DNA of 64,000 bases from Natrialba aegyptia DSM 13077 (GCF_000337535.1 NZ_AOIP01000031.1:62001-126000); one strand, 5' to 3'; positions 9,275 through 18,595 are shown, counted from the first letter of the stretch. The notes: a model not told the origin generated them from the letters alone. Made by a program: numbers and translations.

Positions 9275-10273
9275 TCACGCGAGCAGTTCGTCGGCCAAGA
9301 GCACCAGGCTCTCGTCCTCGTCGGCCGCCGCGTCCGGCACCGCTAGCATGACCGTCTCGATCCCGGCGTCGACGTACGCATCGAGGCGCTCGCGGATCTC
9401 CGCCGGCGTCCCGGTCGGTGCCGTCTCGACGTATCCCGAAAGGAAGAACTCCCGCGGCTCGCTCGGCTCGTCCGGCAGGAACTCGTCCGCGAACGCTGCC
9501 CGTTTGCGTTCCGCATCCGCGGTCGTCTCGCCGACGAAGACGAACAGTTCGGCGGACTTGCGGATCTCGTCGTACCGCGCGTCGTCCTCGCAATGGCCTC
9601 GCAGTACGTCGAGCTTCTCCCGAAATCCCTCGGGCGAGAGGGTCCCGAAGTTCCAGCCGTCGGCCAGTTCGGCTGCGTACCGAAGGGTGAACTCCTCGCC
9701 GCCGCCCCCGATCCAGATCGGCGGGTGCGGGTCTTGGACCGGCCGCGGCTCGCAGAACGCGTCCTCGAGTTCGATATCGAGATGCTCGCCCTCGTAGCTG
9801 TAGCTCTCTTCGGTCCACAGCCTCTGTAGAATTTCGACCGTCTCGGCGAGCCGCCGAAGCCGCTCTGCCGGCGGCTCCCTGAACTCGTAGCCGAACCGGT
9901 CGTACTCGTCGCCGTACCAGCCCCCGCCCAGGCCGAGGTCGAGTCGGCCGTCGCTGATCCGGTCGACCGTCGCCGCCATCTTCGCCAGCAGCGCGGGCTG
10001 CCGGTAGGACTGGCTCGTGACGAGCGTACCGACGCGGACCCGGTCGGTCGCCTCGGCGACGGCGCTGAGCGTCGTCCAGCACTCGTGGGCCCCGCGACGC
10101 GGGTCGCCGATCCACGACTGGAAGTGGTCCTCGAGCCAGACCGCGTCGTAGCCGATCGATTCGGCCCGAATCGCCGTCTCGCGGACCGCGTCGATCTCGG
10201 TTCCGTACTGGGGAAGGATGACGCCGACGTCGAGTTCGGTCGCCGTCTCGACCGCGGCGTCGGGTGCGCTCAT
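9275..10273 (-). CDS. LLM-class (luciferase-like) F420-dependent oxidoreductase
   Basis: 332-residue TIM-barrel protein of the luciferase-like monooxygenase superfamily. Typical blocks are LDVGVILPQYG at the N-terminus, YDAVWLEDHF, VRVGTLVTSQSYRQPALLAKMAATVD, GRLDLGLGGGWY and HPPIWIGGGG. The archaeal members usually use coenzyme F420 rather than FMN. The start codon overlaps the stop of thiDN by four bases (ATGA), so the two are translationally coupled, which ties this enzyme to thiamine metabolism or at least to the same transcript. Substrate unknown. Confidence 0.88.
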   Translation of the reverse strand: MSAPDAAVETATELDVGVILPQYGTEIDAVRETAIRAESIGYDAVWLEDHFQSWIGDPRRGAHECWTTLSAVAEATDRVRVGTLVTSQSYRQPALLAKMAATVDRISDGRLDLGLGGGWYGDEYDRFGYEFREPPAERLRRLAETVEILQRLWTEESYSYEGEHLDIELEDAFCEPRPVQDPHPPIWIGGGGEEFTLRYAAELADGWNFGTLSPEGFREKLDVLRGHCEDDARYDEIRKSAELFVFVGETTADAERKRAAFADEFLPDEPSEPREFFLSGYVETAPTGTPAEIRERLDAYVDAGIETVMLAVPDAAADEDESLVLLADELLA

Positions 10274-11631
10274 CGGCGCACCTCCGAATCGAGCGCGACG
10301 ACGCGCTCGGCGAGGGTCGCGGCGTCGTCCGCGAGCAATTTCGTCATCGCCTCCTTGCCGACCGCCCCGCGGTCGATCACGGCGGTCGGCGGCTCCTCGT
10401 CGTTCCGATCAGCGAACGCCTGCCGCGCGCCCCATCCCATCGTCTCGCCCTCCTCATCGGCCGTCGGCTCGTCGGCACGGTCGTACTCGGCGCGTTCCCA
10501 GCCGAGTTCAGCGAGCGCCGCCTCCACGTCCGCGCCGAACCGGCAGTTGACGGCGAACCGGAGGTCGGGACTGAACTCGCGGGCGGCGAGGAGGAATCGG
10601 GCGACGTGGCTCGACGCGCCGAATCGGACGCCGCGGTTGGGCTGGATTCCAGAGAGCGTGCGCGTGATGCGACCCTCGACGGCGGCCGTCTCGTCGACCG
10701 ATTCGGCGTAGGGGGTCGCGCCGACGACGTTCATCCCGACTTCGGGGACGAGTTCGGAAACGTCGGCGTCGACGAGTCGGTCGACGATGGTCTGTACTTC
10801 TTCGCTCGTCGCCTCCCGGGCGGCCGCGTTTCGCAATTCGACGGCGTGGTTGACCGCCCCGTCGCCCTCTCCGACGTCGTAGGCGTATCGTACCGCCCGC
10901 ACGAGGAAGTCGGTCGCGCCGCCGACGGCCGTCTCGAGGTCGTCCCCCGTCGCCAGGCGGGCCGCGATCGCCGCCGACAGCGCACAGCCGGAGCCGTGGG
11001 TCGCCGCCGTGTCGATGCGCGGGTGTTCGAACGTCGTGGTGCCCGCGTCGGTGACGAGTACGTCTCGAACCGTCTCGCCGGGAACGTGTCCGCCCTTGAC
11101 GAGCGCCGCGTCGACGCCGAGTTCGCGGATCGCCTCGCCGGCCTCGCGGGCGCTCTCCTCGTCCGTCACCGCGATGTCAGTCAGCACCTCCGCCTCGTCC
11201 GCGTTCGGCGTCGCGAGCGTCGTGTCCGACAGGAGATCCTCGTAGGCCCGTTCGGCCGCGGGTTCGAGCAACCGATCTCCCGAGGTCGCGACCATCACGG
11301 GGTCGACGACCAGCGGAAACGCGAACGAACTCGCGCGCTCGGCGACGGTCTCGACGAGTTCGGTCGTCGCGAGCATCCCCGTTTTCGCGGCACCGACGTC
11401 GAAGTCGCCGGTGACAGCCCCGATCTGGGCGTCGACCTCCTCGGCGGGGAGGGCGAACGAGCGCTCGACGCCGCGGGTGTGCTGGGCGGTGACGGCGGTG
11501 ATAGCCGACGTGCCGAAGACGCCGTGGGCGGTCATCGTCGCGAGGTCGGCCTGGATGCCGGCCCCGCCGCCGGAGTCGCTGCCCGCGATCGTCAGCGCGA
11601 CGGGGCGACCGTCGGGTGCTGGAGTTCTCAT
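10270..11631 (-). CDS. thiD: Bifunctional HMP/HMP-phosphate kinase ThiD fused to thiamine-phosphate synthase ThiN
   Basis: Two-domain thiamine biosynthesis enzyme of 453 residues. Residues ~1-265 are Thi[19 protein letters not shown] (substrate and ATP fold), [11 protein letters not shown], and [12 protein letters not shown] with the catalytic anion-hole loop. Residues ~280-445 are the archaeal ThiN domain ([27 protein letters not shown]), which replaces bacterial ThiE in joining HMP-PP and thiazole phosphate. ATG at 11631 follows an AT-rich box about 20-28 bases upstream, so the transcript is probably leaderless; no THI-box riboswitch was seen. It overlaps the downstream oxidoreductase gene. 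Confidence 0.93.
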   Translation of the reverse strand: MRTPAPDGRPVALTIAGSDSGGGAGIQADLATMTAHGVFGTSAITAVTAQHTRGVERSFALPAEEVDAQIGAVTGDFDVGAAKTGMLATTELVETVAERASSFAFPLVVDPVMVATSGDRLLEPAAERAYEDLLSDTTLATPNADEAEVLTDIAVTDEESAREAGEAIRELGVDAALVKGGHVPGETVRDVLVTDAGTTTFEHPRIDTAATHGSGCALSAAIAARLATGDDLETAVGGATDFLVRAVRYAYDVGEGDGAVNHAVELRNAAAREATSEEVQTIVDRLVDADVSELVPEVGMNVVGATPYAESVDETAAVEGRITRTLSGIQPNRGVRFGASSHVARFLLAAREFSPDLRFAVNCRFGADVEAALAELGWERAEYDRADEPTADEEGETMGWGARQAFADRNDEEPPTAVIDRGAVGKEAMTKLLADDAATLAERVVALDSEVRR

Positions 11632-11649
11632 AGCCGGGGATATTCGCTG

Positions 11650-11659
11650 GTTATACAAA
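11650..11659 (-). promoter_or_regulatory. Probable TATA box of thiDN
   Basis: On the minus strand an AT-rich stretch containing TTTGTATAA lies about 20-28 bases before the thiDN ATG at 11631, the distance expected for an archaeal leaderless promoter. Confidence 0.5.
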
Positions 11660-11760
11660 TCGATAGTGGTCCGAAAACCGGGCGGATCGACGAACTCGCT
11701 CGACGGATGGAGTGAGCCCTCATCGGTCGACTCGACGACTCGGAAGCGGTTCAGTCTGTG

Positions 11761-12768
11761 CTACTCACGTGCAAGCTCCGCGTAGGCCGCCCACGACGGA
11801 TCGGTGCGCGGATGCTCGAGTCGTTCGCCATCGACCGCGACCCCGGACCCCGATTCGACGCGGCCGATGTCCGCGACGACGGTCCCTCGGTCTTCGAGCG
11901 CCGTCCGCACCGCGTCGACGCCGTCCGGGTCGACCGCGATGACGAGCGAGCCGCAGCTGGTCATCGCCCAGGGGTCGAGTTCGAGGCGTTCGCAGACCTC
12001 GGCGACACCGGGACGCACCGGCACCGCCTCCCGGTCGATCGCGAATCGGGCGTCGGCACCCGCCGCCATCTCGTTCAGCGCGCCCGCGAGCCCGCCCTCG
12101 GTCACGTCGTGCATCGCGGTGACGGGTCCCGACGCGGCCGCCGTAAGCGCGTCCCTGACCGCGTAGACCTCGTCGAGGCGGTCCTGCGCGTCGGCGATCA
12201 CAGTCCGTGGGAGATCCAACTGGTCGCCGAAGAGGGTGCTGAGGAGACCGACGGCCTCCACGGCTGGCCCGGTCGTCAGGAGGAGCCGATCGCCGGCGCG
12301 CGCGCCGTCGGGACGGACGACCGCGTCGTGCTCGCCGACGCCCATCGCGGTCGCCGCGCCGACCCACGGGTGGGACGGATCGGAGTACCGCGCCGTGTGC
12401 CCCGTCACGACCGAGACGCCGAGGTCGCGACACTCCCCGTGAATCGTCTCCCAGACGGTCGCGAACTCGTCGTCGGTCATCGTCTCGGGGAGGGTAAAAC
12501 AGATCGAGAGGTGTGACGGCGCGACGCCGCTGACGGCAACGTCCGCGAGCACGAGATCGAGCGCGAACCGAGCCGCGCGCTCGAAGCCGAGTGCCGGCAG
12601 GATCGAGAGCGGGTCCGTCGCAGTAACGAGCGCCTGTCCACCGATATCCAGCACGCCGAAATCGACGCCGTGAGTCGGCCCGATCACGACATCATCACGA
12701 GACGCGCCCAGATTCGGCGCGATCCGGTGCTCGAAGAACTCGCGGTCGATCTTCCCGAGGTCGGTCAT
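11761..12768 (-). CDS. AIR-synthase-related (PurM/HypE/ThiL-like fold) protein
   Basis: 335-residue member of the PurM-type ATP-binding superfamily. It begins with [16 protein letters not shown], then [15 protein letters not shown], the metal/ATP block [37 protein letters not shown] and the C-terminal glycine-rich [14 protein letters not shown]. The layout is close to HypE and to a halobacterial 'AIR synthase' family whose substrate is unknown. No hydrogenase genes are nearby. The position between thiDN and a molybdate/sulfate-type transporter is compatible with a role in cofactor metabolism but does not prove one. It is divergent from the transporter. Confidence 0.8.
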   Translation of the reverse strand: MTDLGKIDREFFEHRIAPNLGASRDDVVIGPTHGVDFGVLDIGGQALVTATDPLSILPALGFERAARFALDLVLADVAVSGVAPSHLSICFTLPETMTDDEFATVWETIHGECRDLGVSVVTGHTARYSDPSHPWVGAATAMGVGEHDAVVRPDGARAGDRLLLTTGPAVEAVGLLSTLFGDQLDLPRTVIADAQDRLDEVYAVRDALTAAASGPVTAMHDVTEGGLAGALNEMAAGADARFAIDREAVPVRPGVAEVCERLELDPWAMTSCGSLVIAVDPDGVDAVRTALEDRGTVVADIGRVESGSGVAVDGERLEHPRTDPSWAAYAELARE

Positions 12769-12921
12769 ACGCAAACCAGTCGGCCGACCGATCTTCAGCG
12801 TACTGATCGCCGACGTGCACGCCCGCCCCGGACGAGTTCTCGCTGCCGACGCGAACCGTTTCCGTCCGTCCACGAGTCCGACACGCGGCGTAACCACCGA
12901 CGGTTCACTCGCTCCGAACAG

Positions 12922-12956
12922 GAAACCGCAATCGGTTTCTGCAAACAGTGAAACCG
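12922..12956. promoter_or_regulatory. Inverted repeat GAAACCG-CAAT-CGGTTTC plus a third half-site
   Basis: A perfect 7-bp inverted repeat with a 4-base spacer (12922-12939) is followed by another GAAACCG at 12950-12956. The cluster ends 22 bases before the transporter ATG at 12979, a natural place for a repressor or activator to act. It lies in the divergent region shared with the AIR-synthase-like gene. Confidence 0.5.
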
Positions 12957-12978
12957 ATCCCCGCCAAAGAGCGTGTGA

Positions 12979-14088
12979 ATGGCGCACCCGCTCCCGTCGC
13001 CGACTCGGTCCGACCTCGAGTTCTCGACCAGCGAACTCTCGGGTGCGCTAGGTGATTCGGTTACCGTCCTGCCGCTGCTGGTCGCCCTCGCCGCAACGAC
13101 GACCGTCTCGCTACCCCACGTGCTCGTCGGCTTCGGCGTTTTCCAGCTCGTCTGGGGGCTGTACTACGGCTTGCCGCTCTCCGTCGAGCCGATGAAAGCG
13201 CTGATCGGACTCGCGATCGTCGGGTCGCTTTCCTACGCCGAACTCGCGGCGGCCGGGCTGCTCGCCGGCGTCGTCCTGCTCGGCGTCGGGTCGCTCGGCC
13301 TCGTCGGCTACCTCCAGCGGGTCGTCGGCGAACCCGTGATCCGTGGCGTCCAACTCGCCGTCGCCCTGCTCCTATTCGAGGCCGCCGTCGACCTCTCGGT
13401 CGGCGCGCCCGGCGTGGCCGCCGCCGGCCTCGCCGTCGTCGGCGCGCTCGCCCTCGCGGGCTACCGGCAGTCGAGCGTCCTCGTCGTGCTCGCACTCGGC
13501 GGCGTCGCCGCGATCTTCGCCGCCGGCGTCCCGACGCCCCGCGTTCCCGCAGCCGAACTCTTTCCCGCCGGCGCGCCGACGCTCTCCGCCGCGGCGATCG
13601 AGGGCACCGTTGCCCAACTCGGGATGACGGTCGGCAACGCGGCCATCGCGACCGCGCTGCTCTGTGGCGACCTCTACGACCGGGATATCTCTGCCGACAG
13701 GCTCTCACAGAGCATGGGCGTGACCTGTCTCACGGCGATTCCGTTCGGCGGCGTCCCGATGTGTCACGGCAGCGGCGGCCTCGCCGGCAAGTACGCCTTC
13801 GGCGCGCGAACCGCCGGCGCGAACGTCCTCCTCGGCCTGGGGTACGTCGCCCTCGCGCTCGTCGCAACCGGCGCGCTGCTGGCCGCGTTCCCGGTCGCCC
13901 TGCTCGGCGTCTTGCTCGTCGTCGTCGCAATCGAACTCGGCCGCGCGGCGTTCGCTCCGATCTCCGTCGCGGACACCCGCGCGCTCTGCCTCGTCGTCGG
14001 CGTCGGCGTCGTCGGCCTCGCGGCGAACGTCGGCGTCGCGTTCGTCCTCGGTGCCGTCGCGTTCTGGCTGTTGTCGCGTTACGCGTGA
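12979..14088 (+). CDS. Putative sulfate/molybdate transporter (MOT1-like membrane protein)
   Basis: 369-residue polytopic membrane protein with about ten hydrophobic segments. The blocks SGALGDSVTVLPLLVALAA, YYGLPLSVEPMKALIGLAI and FGGVPMCHGSGGLAGKYAFG are characteristic of the MOT1/sulfate-molybdate branch of the SulP-related transporters; the paired P-M and C-H-G-x-G-G-L-A motifs are the family hallmark. It probably imports molybdate or sulfate with protons or sodium. The ATG at 12979 follows a repeat cluster likely to regulate it. MoeA, a molybdenum-cofactor gene, lies at the far end of the window but is not linked. Confidence 0.85.
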   Translation: MAHPLPSPTRSDLEFSTSELSGALGDSVTVLPLLVALAATTTVSLPHVLVGFGVFQLVWGLYYGLPLSVEPMKALIGLAIVGSLSYAELAAAGLLAGVVLLGVGSLGLVGYLQRVVGEPVIRGVQLAVALLLFEAAVDLSVGAPGVAAAGLAVVGALALAGYRQSSVLVVLALGGVAAIFAAGVPTPRVPAAELFPAGAPTLSAAAIEGTVAQLGMTVGNAAIATALLCGDLYDRDISADRLSQSMGVTCLTAIPFGGVPMCHGSGGLAGKYAFGARTAGANVLLGLGYVALALVATGALLAAFPVALLGVLLVVVAIELGRAAFAPISVADTRALCLVVGVGVVGLAANVGVAFVLGAVAFWLLSRYA

Positions 14089-14246
14089 TACGGTCTGCTG
14101 TAACGATTTGCCGGTACAACCGCAGGACGGGCGCGGTTGCGCCGGAAATGACTGACAGCAGTCCGTATGAATCGTCCACGAACGCGGCGCGAAACCGGGC
14201 GCGAAAACCCGGGCGACTTTTCTCCCGATAGGACAAACCACCGCCG
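14089..14246. other. Intergenic spacer
   Basis: 158 bases between the transporter and the small gene at 14247. No clear RNA or repeat was seen; a promoter for the next two genes is expected here but no strong TATA box stands out. Confidence 0.4.
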
Positions 14247-14375
14247 ATGACCACCACCTGGGGCGACCTCTTCGAACGCGGAGCGACCTACGACATTGAC
14301 CTCGACCGGATCCGCGCGACCGCCGACGAACTGGACGACTACCCGGCGTCGAGTTCAGGTGAGCGGGATGACTGA
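14247..14375 (+). CDS. 42-residue small protein upstream of a PIN-like gene
   Basis: Short acidic protein beginning MTTTWGDLFERGATYDIDL, followed by an amphipathic helix (DRIRATADELDD). The reading frame uses the same GC-rich codon pattern as true genes here, and its 3' end overlaps the start of the next gene by eight bases (ATGACTGA), so the two are translationally coupled. The helical, charged composition resembles antitoxin or assembly-partner peptides. No family name can be given with confidence. Confidence 0.6.
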   Translation: MTTTWGDLFERGATYDIDLDRIRATADELDDYPASSSGERDD

Positions 14376-14883
14376 TCCTGATCCCGATCCGGATTCCGAT
14401 CCCGATCAGACATCCGCGCAGCCGAACCCCGCCCGTATCGCCGCCGATCCCGCGGTTCTGGCCGCCGATCTCCTGCTCGACGGCGACGCCCGCAGGGCGC
14501 TGGATCACGTCCGCCGCCACTCCTGGATCGATCTCGTCGCGAGCGATCACCTGCTCGCGGCGACCGAACGCCTCGTCGCCGCCCTCGCCGACCCCGACCT
14601 CGCGGCCGACCATCGAGCGCGCCTCGAAGCCGATCGCGTCGCCGTTGACCACCCCGCCGACGATCACCCGGCACTCGCCTCGGCCTACCGCGGCGAGGCG
14701 GCGCACTTACTCTCCTACGACGAGTCGCTGAACTCGGCGGCCGCCGGACTCTCCATGCAGCCGCGGCTCTCGCTTAGCGTACGGACGCCGGACGCGTTCG
14801 CGACTGTGTTCGATCCCGAAAACCTCTATCCGGCGGTCGAAGGCGGAACATATCCGGGACCGGACCGCGACCCGCGCGAATAA
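14368..14883 (+). CDS. PIN-like domain protein (haloarchaeal, DUF7384-type)
   Basis: 171-residue protein. After an Asp-Pro-rich N-terminal tail, ARIAADPAVLAADLLLDGDARRAL resembles the first acidic strand and helix of a PIN nuclease, and DHPADDHPALASAYRGEAAHLLSYDESL resembles the later PIN block in which an acidic residue precedes a Leu-Leu-Ser/Thr-x-Asp strand. The C-terminus (LSMQPRLSLSVRTPDAFATVFDPENLY) is conserved in halobacterial homologues, which I recall as DUF7384. PIN proteins are usually RNases; activity here is inference. The ATG at 14368 overlaps the upstream 42-residue gene. Confidence 0.7.
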   Translation: MTDPDPDPDSDPDQTSAQPNPARIAADPAVLAADLLLDGDARRALDHVRRHSWIDLVASDHLLAATERLVAALADPDLAADHRARLEADRVAVDHPADDHPALASAYRGEAAHLLSYDESLNSAAAGLSMQPRLSLSVRTPDAFATVFDPENLYPAVEGGTYPGPDRDPRE

Positions 14884-14892
14884 GTTGACCGA

Positions 14893-15438
14893 CTACTGAT
14901 CGGCGTACCACTCGGTAAACGTCGCCAGCGCTCGCCCGCGGTGTGAAATTGCGTTCTTCTCTTCGACATCCATCTCGGCCAGCGTCTGCCCGTTGAACTC
15001 GAAGATCGGATCGTAGCCAAAGCCACCGTCGCCGCGCGGCGAGACAATGGTCCCCGCAAGCGTTCCCTCGAACGTTTCCGTCCGGTCGCCGTCCGTGAAC
15101 CCGAGAACCGTCTTGAACCGCGCCCTGCGGTCGTCCTCCGACTCGACGAGTCGCCAGAGGCGTTCGACGCCGACCGTGTCCTCGACGTACGCCGAGTACG
15201 GCCCCGGGAAGCCTCCGAGCGCGTCGACGAACAGGCCCGTGTCGCCAACCAGAATCGGGTCGACGTCCTCGAGTTCAGCGAACGCTTCCTCTGCGCCGCG
15301 AACCGCGATAGCTTCGAGCGAGTCGCTCTGGATTTCCGTGTAGTCGTAGGGCACCTGTTCGACGGTGGTGATCCCCTCGAGATAGGACTGGGCCTCGCGC
15401 GCCTTTCCGTCGTTCCCGGTGACGAACCGAATGGCCAT
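14893..15438 (-). CDS. rdgB: XTP/dITP diphosphatase (HAM1/RdgB family)
   Basis: House-cleaning enzyme that hydrolyses ITP, dITP and XTP to the monophosphates. The 181-residue protein has FVTGNDGKAREA at the N-terminus, the catalytic VGDTGLFVDALGGFPGPYSA, DGGFGYDPIF and the C-terminal SHRGRAL. The ATG at 15438 places the family's first strand immediately after the start. The gene is convergent with the PIN-like gene and stands alone. Confidence 0.95.
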   Translation of the reverse strand: MAIRFVTGNDGKAREAQSYLEGITTVEQVPYDYTEIQSDSLEAIAVRGAEEAFAELEDVDPILVGDTGLFVDALGGFPGPYSAYVEDTVGVERLWRLVESEDDRRARFKTVLGFTDGDRTETFEGTLAGTIVSPRGDGGFGYDPIFEFNGQTLAEMDVEEKNAISHRGRALATFTEWYADQ

Positions 15439-15693
15439 ATTCGAGGCAGCGGTCGCCGCGGGAATATAGCCGTCGGTTGCGCCCGCTATGAGTCGAATCG
15501 GTGCCCGACGGGCAACCGACCGCTCGAACGAGCACGAGTAGACGCTCGACCCTGGGACTGTGACTGAACGCGAGAGCGAACTCGAACGCACAGACGCCCC
15601 GCTCACGGGCGGTGTGGCAGTTATTACCGCTACGCCATCCACTACAGAACCTACAGAACCGAGAGAAACGGCGCGTGCAACTGAACTCGCCGT

Positions 15694-15975
15694 TCAGTGA
15701 TCGTCGTCGACGATGACTTCGACGGGTTCGTCTTCCTGCTCCTCGGTGTCCGTGGACGAGCCCTGCTCCTGTTGCCACAGCAGCGCACCGGCGACAACGA
15801 CGACGATCCACGAGCGCCAGTTCGCGAGATTAAGCGTGTAGCCGACGCCGAAGGGCTTCTCGACGAGCATTCCCTCGCCCGGCTGCCAGTACGACGAGAG
15901 CATGCGACCGATGCTCGGCCGTTCGAAGTTGTACGGTACTCCGAGAATCTCACCGGAGGTCGGTTTGTCTGCCAT
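15694..15975 (-). CDS. DUF5808 membrane protein
   Basis: 93-residue halobacterial protein. GEILGVPYNFERPSIGRM, WQPGEGMLVEKPFGVGYTLNLA is the DUF5808 pattern, followed by a single membrane segment (SWIVVVVAGALLW) and an acidic tail. Such domains occur alone or attached to larger membrane proteins; function unknown. ATG at 15975. It is monocistronic. Confidence 0.8.
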   Translation of the reverse strand: MADKPTSGEILGVPYNFERPSIGRMLSSYWQPGEGMLVEKPFGVGYTLNLANWRSWIVVVVAGALLWQQEQGSSTDTEEQEDEPVEVIVDDDH

Positions 15976-16054
15976 ACCCGCCAGTACGACCTCCCGTATT
16001 AAGAGTATTGTGTGCTCGCCTCGATTATGGAAATTGGTCTCTCTCGCGCGTTGA

Positions 16055-16753
16055 TCACTCCGCCCCCGCTCGTGCATTCTCGTCAGGATGAGATTCTTGC
16101 TTACAGGCTGCCTCAAGTCCCACGAGGACTCCCTTCTGCATCGTCTCGAGTGCCATACTCGGTTCGCCCTCGTCGCGGACCGCCGCCTGTTCGTGCGAGA
16201 GCGGAACGTGGGCGAAGCCGACGCTGAACTCGTGGTCCGTGGCCGCCGTCTCCGAAACGTGACGAGCGGTATACAGCAGATTGTTACAGAGATGCGTGCC
16301 GGCGTCGGTCGACAGCCTCGTCGGCACCCCGGCGTCCCGCATCGCTGCCTTCATCGCCCGAAGCGGCAGCGTCGCAAAATACGCCCCAGGCCCGTCCGCG
16401 ACCACGGGATCGTCGACCACGCGCCGCTCGTCGTTGTCCGGCACGCCGGCCGAACTCGTATCGCGGAGATTGATCCCGACGCGTTCGAGTGACAACGCGT
16501 GCCGGCCGGCGGCCAGTCCGAGCGCACAGACGAGTTCAGGGTCGTGTTCATCGATCGCAGCGGTGAGTTCGGCCGCCGCGCGATCGAAGACGACCGGCAG
16601 TTCGCGGCCGACGATCGTGTACGTCTCGCGGTCGAGCCCGTCGAGTCGCGTTGCCAGTTGCGAGGCGGGATTCGAGCTGAACTCGCCGAAGGGTTCGTAG
16701 CCGGTGAGCAGGACGGTGGTGTCTGCGGTGTCGGGTTCCGTGTCGGCGGTCAT
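16055..16753 (-). CDS. pcp: Pyroglutamyl-peptidase I (peptidase C15)
   Basis: Cysteine peptidase that removes N-terminal pyroglutamate from peptides, acting in the cytoplasm. The 232-residue protein has LLTGYEPFGEFSSNPA, the Glu block LSLERVGINLRD, the nucleophile DAGTHLCNNLLY, and the histidine GFAHVPL, so the Glu-Cys-His triad is complete. From the ATG at 16753 a short acidic leader precedes the domain. Single gene; the next gene downstream is DUF5808 on the same strand. Confidence 0.93.
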   Translation of the reverse strand: MTADTEPDTADTTVLLTGYEPFGEFSSNPASQLATRLDGLDRETYTIVGRELPVVFDRAAAELTAAIDEHDPELVCALGLAAGRHALSLERVGINLRDTSSAGVPDNDERRVVDDPVVADGPGAYFATLPLRAMKAAMRDAGVPTRLSTDAGTHLCNNLLYTARHVSETAATDHEFSVGFAHVPLSHEQAAVRDEGEPSMALETMQKGVLVGLEAACKQESHPDENARAGAE

Positions 16754-16882
16754 CAGTTGCGGAACTCTTGCCGTCACCACAATAGTGCCAGGGTCTCGGC
16801 AGTCAGTTGTCGGGCCCCGGTGTCGACTAGGCCGGCACCGGTCATGAACAGTCTCGATGCAGTCGCTCGAAGGCGGCCCAAC

Positions 16883-18595
16883 TCAGGTGTACCGTCCCCG
16901 ACCTTCGACATCCCGAAGCCGCTCGAGCACCCGCTCGTCACCGACATCGCGATAGCCCTCGCGGACTGCGTCCCGAAGCGGCTCGGGATCGTCGGCGGTG
17001 CCGACGAGACTTTGATCGAAAACGTGCAGATCCATCGCGTAATCCTCGACGTGGTCTGTGTGATAACCCAGTCCGAAGTCGATGAGGTACGTCCGATCCG
17101 CGTTCACCCTGACGTTTCGCGTCGTCGGATCGCCGTGGACGAACCCCGCCTCGTGCAATCGTGCGAGGTGGCGACCGACATCGCGGACGTACGCTACCCT
17201 GCGATCACTATCGAGTTCGTCGCGGAGATCGGCCGCACCGACGAACTCGAGTTCGAGTCGCGCCTCCAGCGGATCGACATCCGAGAGCACCGGCGTGGGG
17301 ACGCCCTCGCGGCGCGCGAGGTTCGTCAGCCGGGCCTCGAGGGTCGTCCGCTCGCGGCGGAGTCGATCGTCGAGGGTCGGGTGGCGGTACGTCTTCGGCT
17401 TACGGCGTTTGCGCACCCGCCCCGTCGCGGGGTCGAGGTCGACGAGCGCCTCGGCACCGCGGACCTGATCGTCGCGAGAAGCGCCGCGTCCGGGGGCGAG
17501 GGCGAGTTCGGGTTCCTCGCCCTGCTCGCGGGTCCTTCCGTCACCGCTTGGGGTTTCGAGGTCCTCGCTTCGCTCGGCCCCCCCTCGCCACGTGACCGGC
17601 ACCTGATCCGGCCGGAAGTTCGGATCGACGCGCGAATCTTCGACCGCGAGCGTGTCGCCGGCCGCGTACATCTTCGCGCCGAGGACGGCGATCATGCCAG
17701 CGTTGTCCCGCAGGAACCGGGGGTCGGGCGCGTGAAAGTCGGCCCCGCGCTGGTCGCACATCGTTTCAAGCATCTCGCGCAGACGGGCGTTCTGTCCGAC
17801 GCCGCCGCCCAGCACGAGTTCGTCGCTGCCGGTCAGCGAGAGCGCGCGCTCTGCCACCTCGGTCAGCATGGCGAAGATGGTCTCTTGGAGCGAGTAGCAG
17901 ATATCCGCGACCGCTACATCGTCGTCGTAGCGCTGCTTCGCGGCGCTCATGATCCCCGAAAACGAGAAGTCCATTCCCTTGACGACGTAGGGGAGATCGA
18001 TGAACTCGCCGTCCTCCGCGGCCGCCTCGACTTTCGGCCCGCCGGGGTGGGACCAGCCGACGTGGCGGGTGAACTTGTCGATCGCGTTGCCGACGCCGGT
18101 GTCCATCGTCTCCCCGAGGACGCGGTAGCGGCCGTTGCGGTAGGCCAGCAGGTGAGCGTTTGCGCCGCTGGCGTTGAGACACACGGGCGAGTCGAAGTCG
18201 GCGGTGTGGCGGCCGATCTCGAGGTGGGCCACCATGTGATTCACGCCGACGAGTGGGACGCCAAGCGATTGGCTCAGCGCCCGCGCGGCCGTTCCGACGG
18301 TTCGCAGGCAGGGGCCGAGCCCGGGACCGCGGGAGAAGGCGACGGCGTCGACCGGCGGCTCCGAATCGGGGCCGTCGAACGTCTCGCGGGCATGGTCGAG
18401 TGCCCGTTCGACCACCGCCGGAATCGCGTCGTGCATGTGCTCTGCGGACTCGCGGGGATGAATGCCGCCGCTTTCCGGCTCGTAGGCGTCGGTTTCGATA
18501 AAAACGTCGTCGGTCTCGGCGTCGAAGACGGCCGCACTGGCCGCCCAGGCGGTGCCTTCAATGCCGAGTACTCGCGGGGCTGAACTCGGGCTCAC
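16883..18595 (-). CDS. kae1-bud32: Kae1-Bud32 fusion: tRNA threonylcarbamoyladenosine synthase and its kinase
   Basis: KEOPS core protein making t6A37 on ANN-decoding tRNAs. Residues ~1-325 are Kae1 (VLGIEGTAWAASAAV, the metal-binding HMVAHLEIGR, VLGGGVGQNARLREML); residues ~375-570 are the Bud32 kinase with catalytic HGDPTTRN and DFGLGYH. A charged linker of about 50 residues joins them, a fusion found in many euryarchaea. It is the last gene of a minus-strand cluster S24e-S27ae-kae1, 19 bases after the S27ae stop. Start ATG at 18595 gives the standard Kae1 N-terminus. Confidence 0.96.
   Translation of the reverse strand: MSPSSAPRVLGIEGTAWAASAAVFDAETDDVFIETDAYEPESGGIHPRESAEHMHDAIPAVVERALDHARETFDGPDSEPPVDAVAFSRGPGLGPCLRTVGTAARALSQSLGVPLVGVNHMVAHLEIGRHTADFDSPVCLNASGANAHLLAYRNGRYRVLGETMDTGVGNAIDKFTRHVGWSHPGGPKVEAAAEDGEFIDLPYVVKGMDFSFSGIMSAAKQRYDDDVAVADICYSLQETIFAMLTEVAERALSLTGSDELVLGGGVGQNARLREMLETMCDQRGADFHAPDPRFLRDNAGMIAVLGAKMYAAGDTLAVEDSRVDPNFRPDQVPVTWRGGAERSEDLETPSGDGRTREQGEEPELALAPGRGASRDDQVRGAEALVDLDPATGRVRKRRKPKTYRHPTLDDRLRRERTTLEARLTNLARREGVPTPVLSDVDPLEARLELEFVGAADLRDELDSDRRVAYVRDVGRHLARLHEAGFVHGDPTTRNVRVNADRTYLIDFGLGYHTDHVEDYAMDLHVFDQSLVGTADDPEPLRDAVREGYRDVGDERVLERLRDVEGRGRYT

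Noticed and set aside
11632-11760. TPP riboswitch upstream of thiDN
   Set aside because: No CTGAGA or ACCTGATCTGG-like conserved THI-box elements; only a TATA box with leaderless spacing.
16499-18583. 694-residue plus-strand open frame
   Set aside because: It is antisense to Kae1-Bud32, whose motifs are clear; GC-rich haloarchaeal genes routinely leave such shadow frames.
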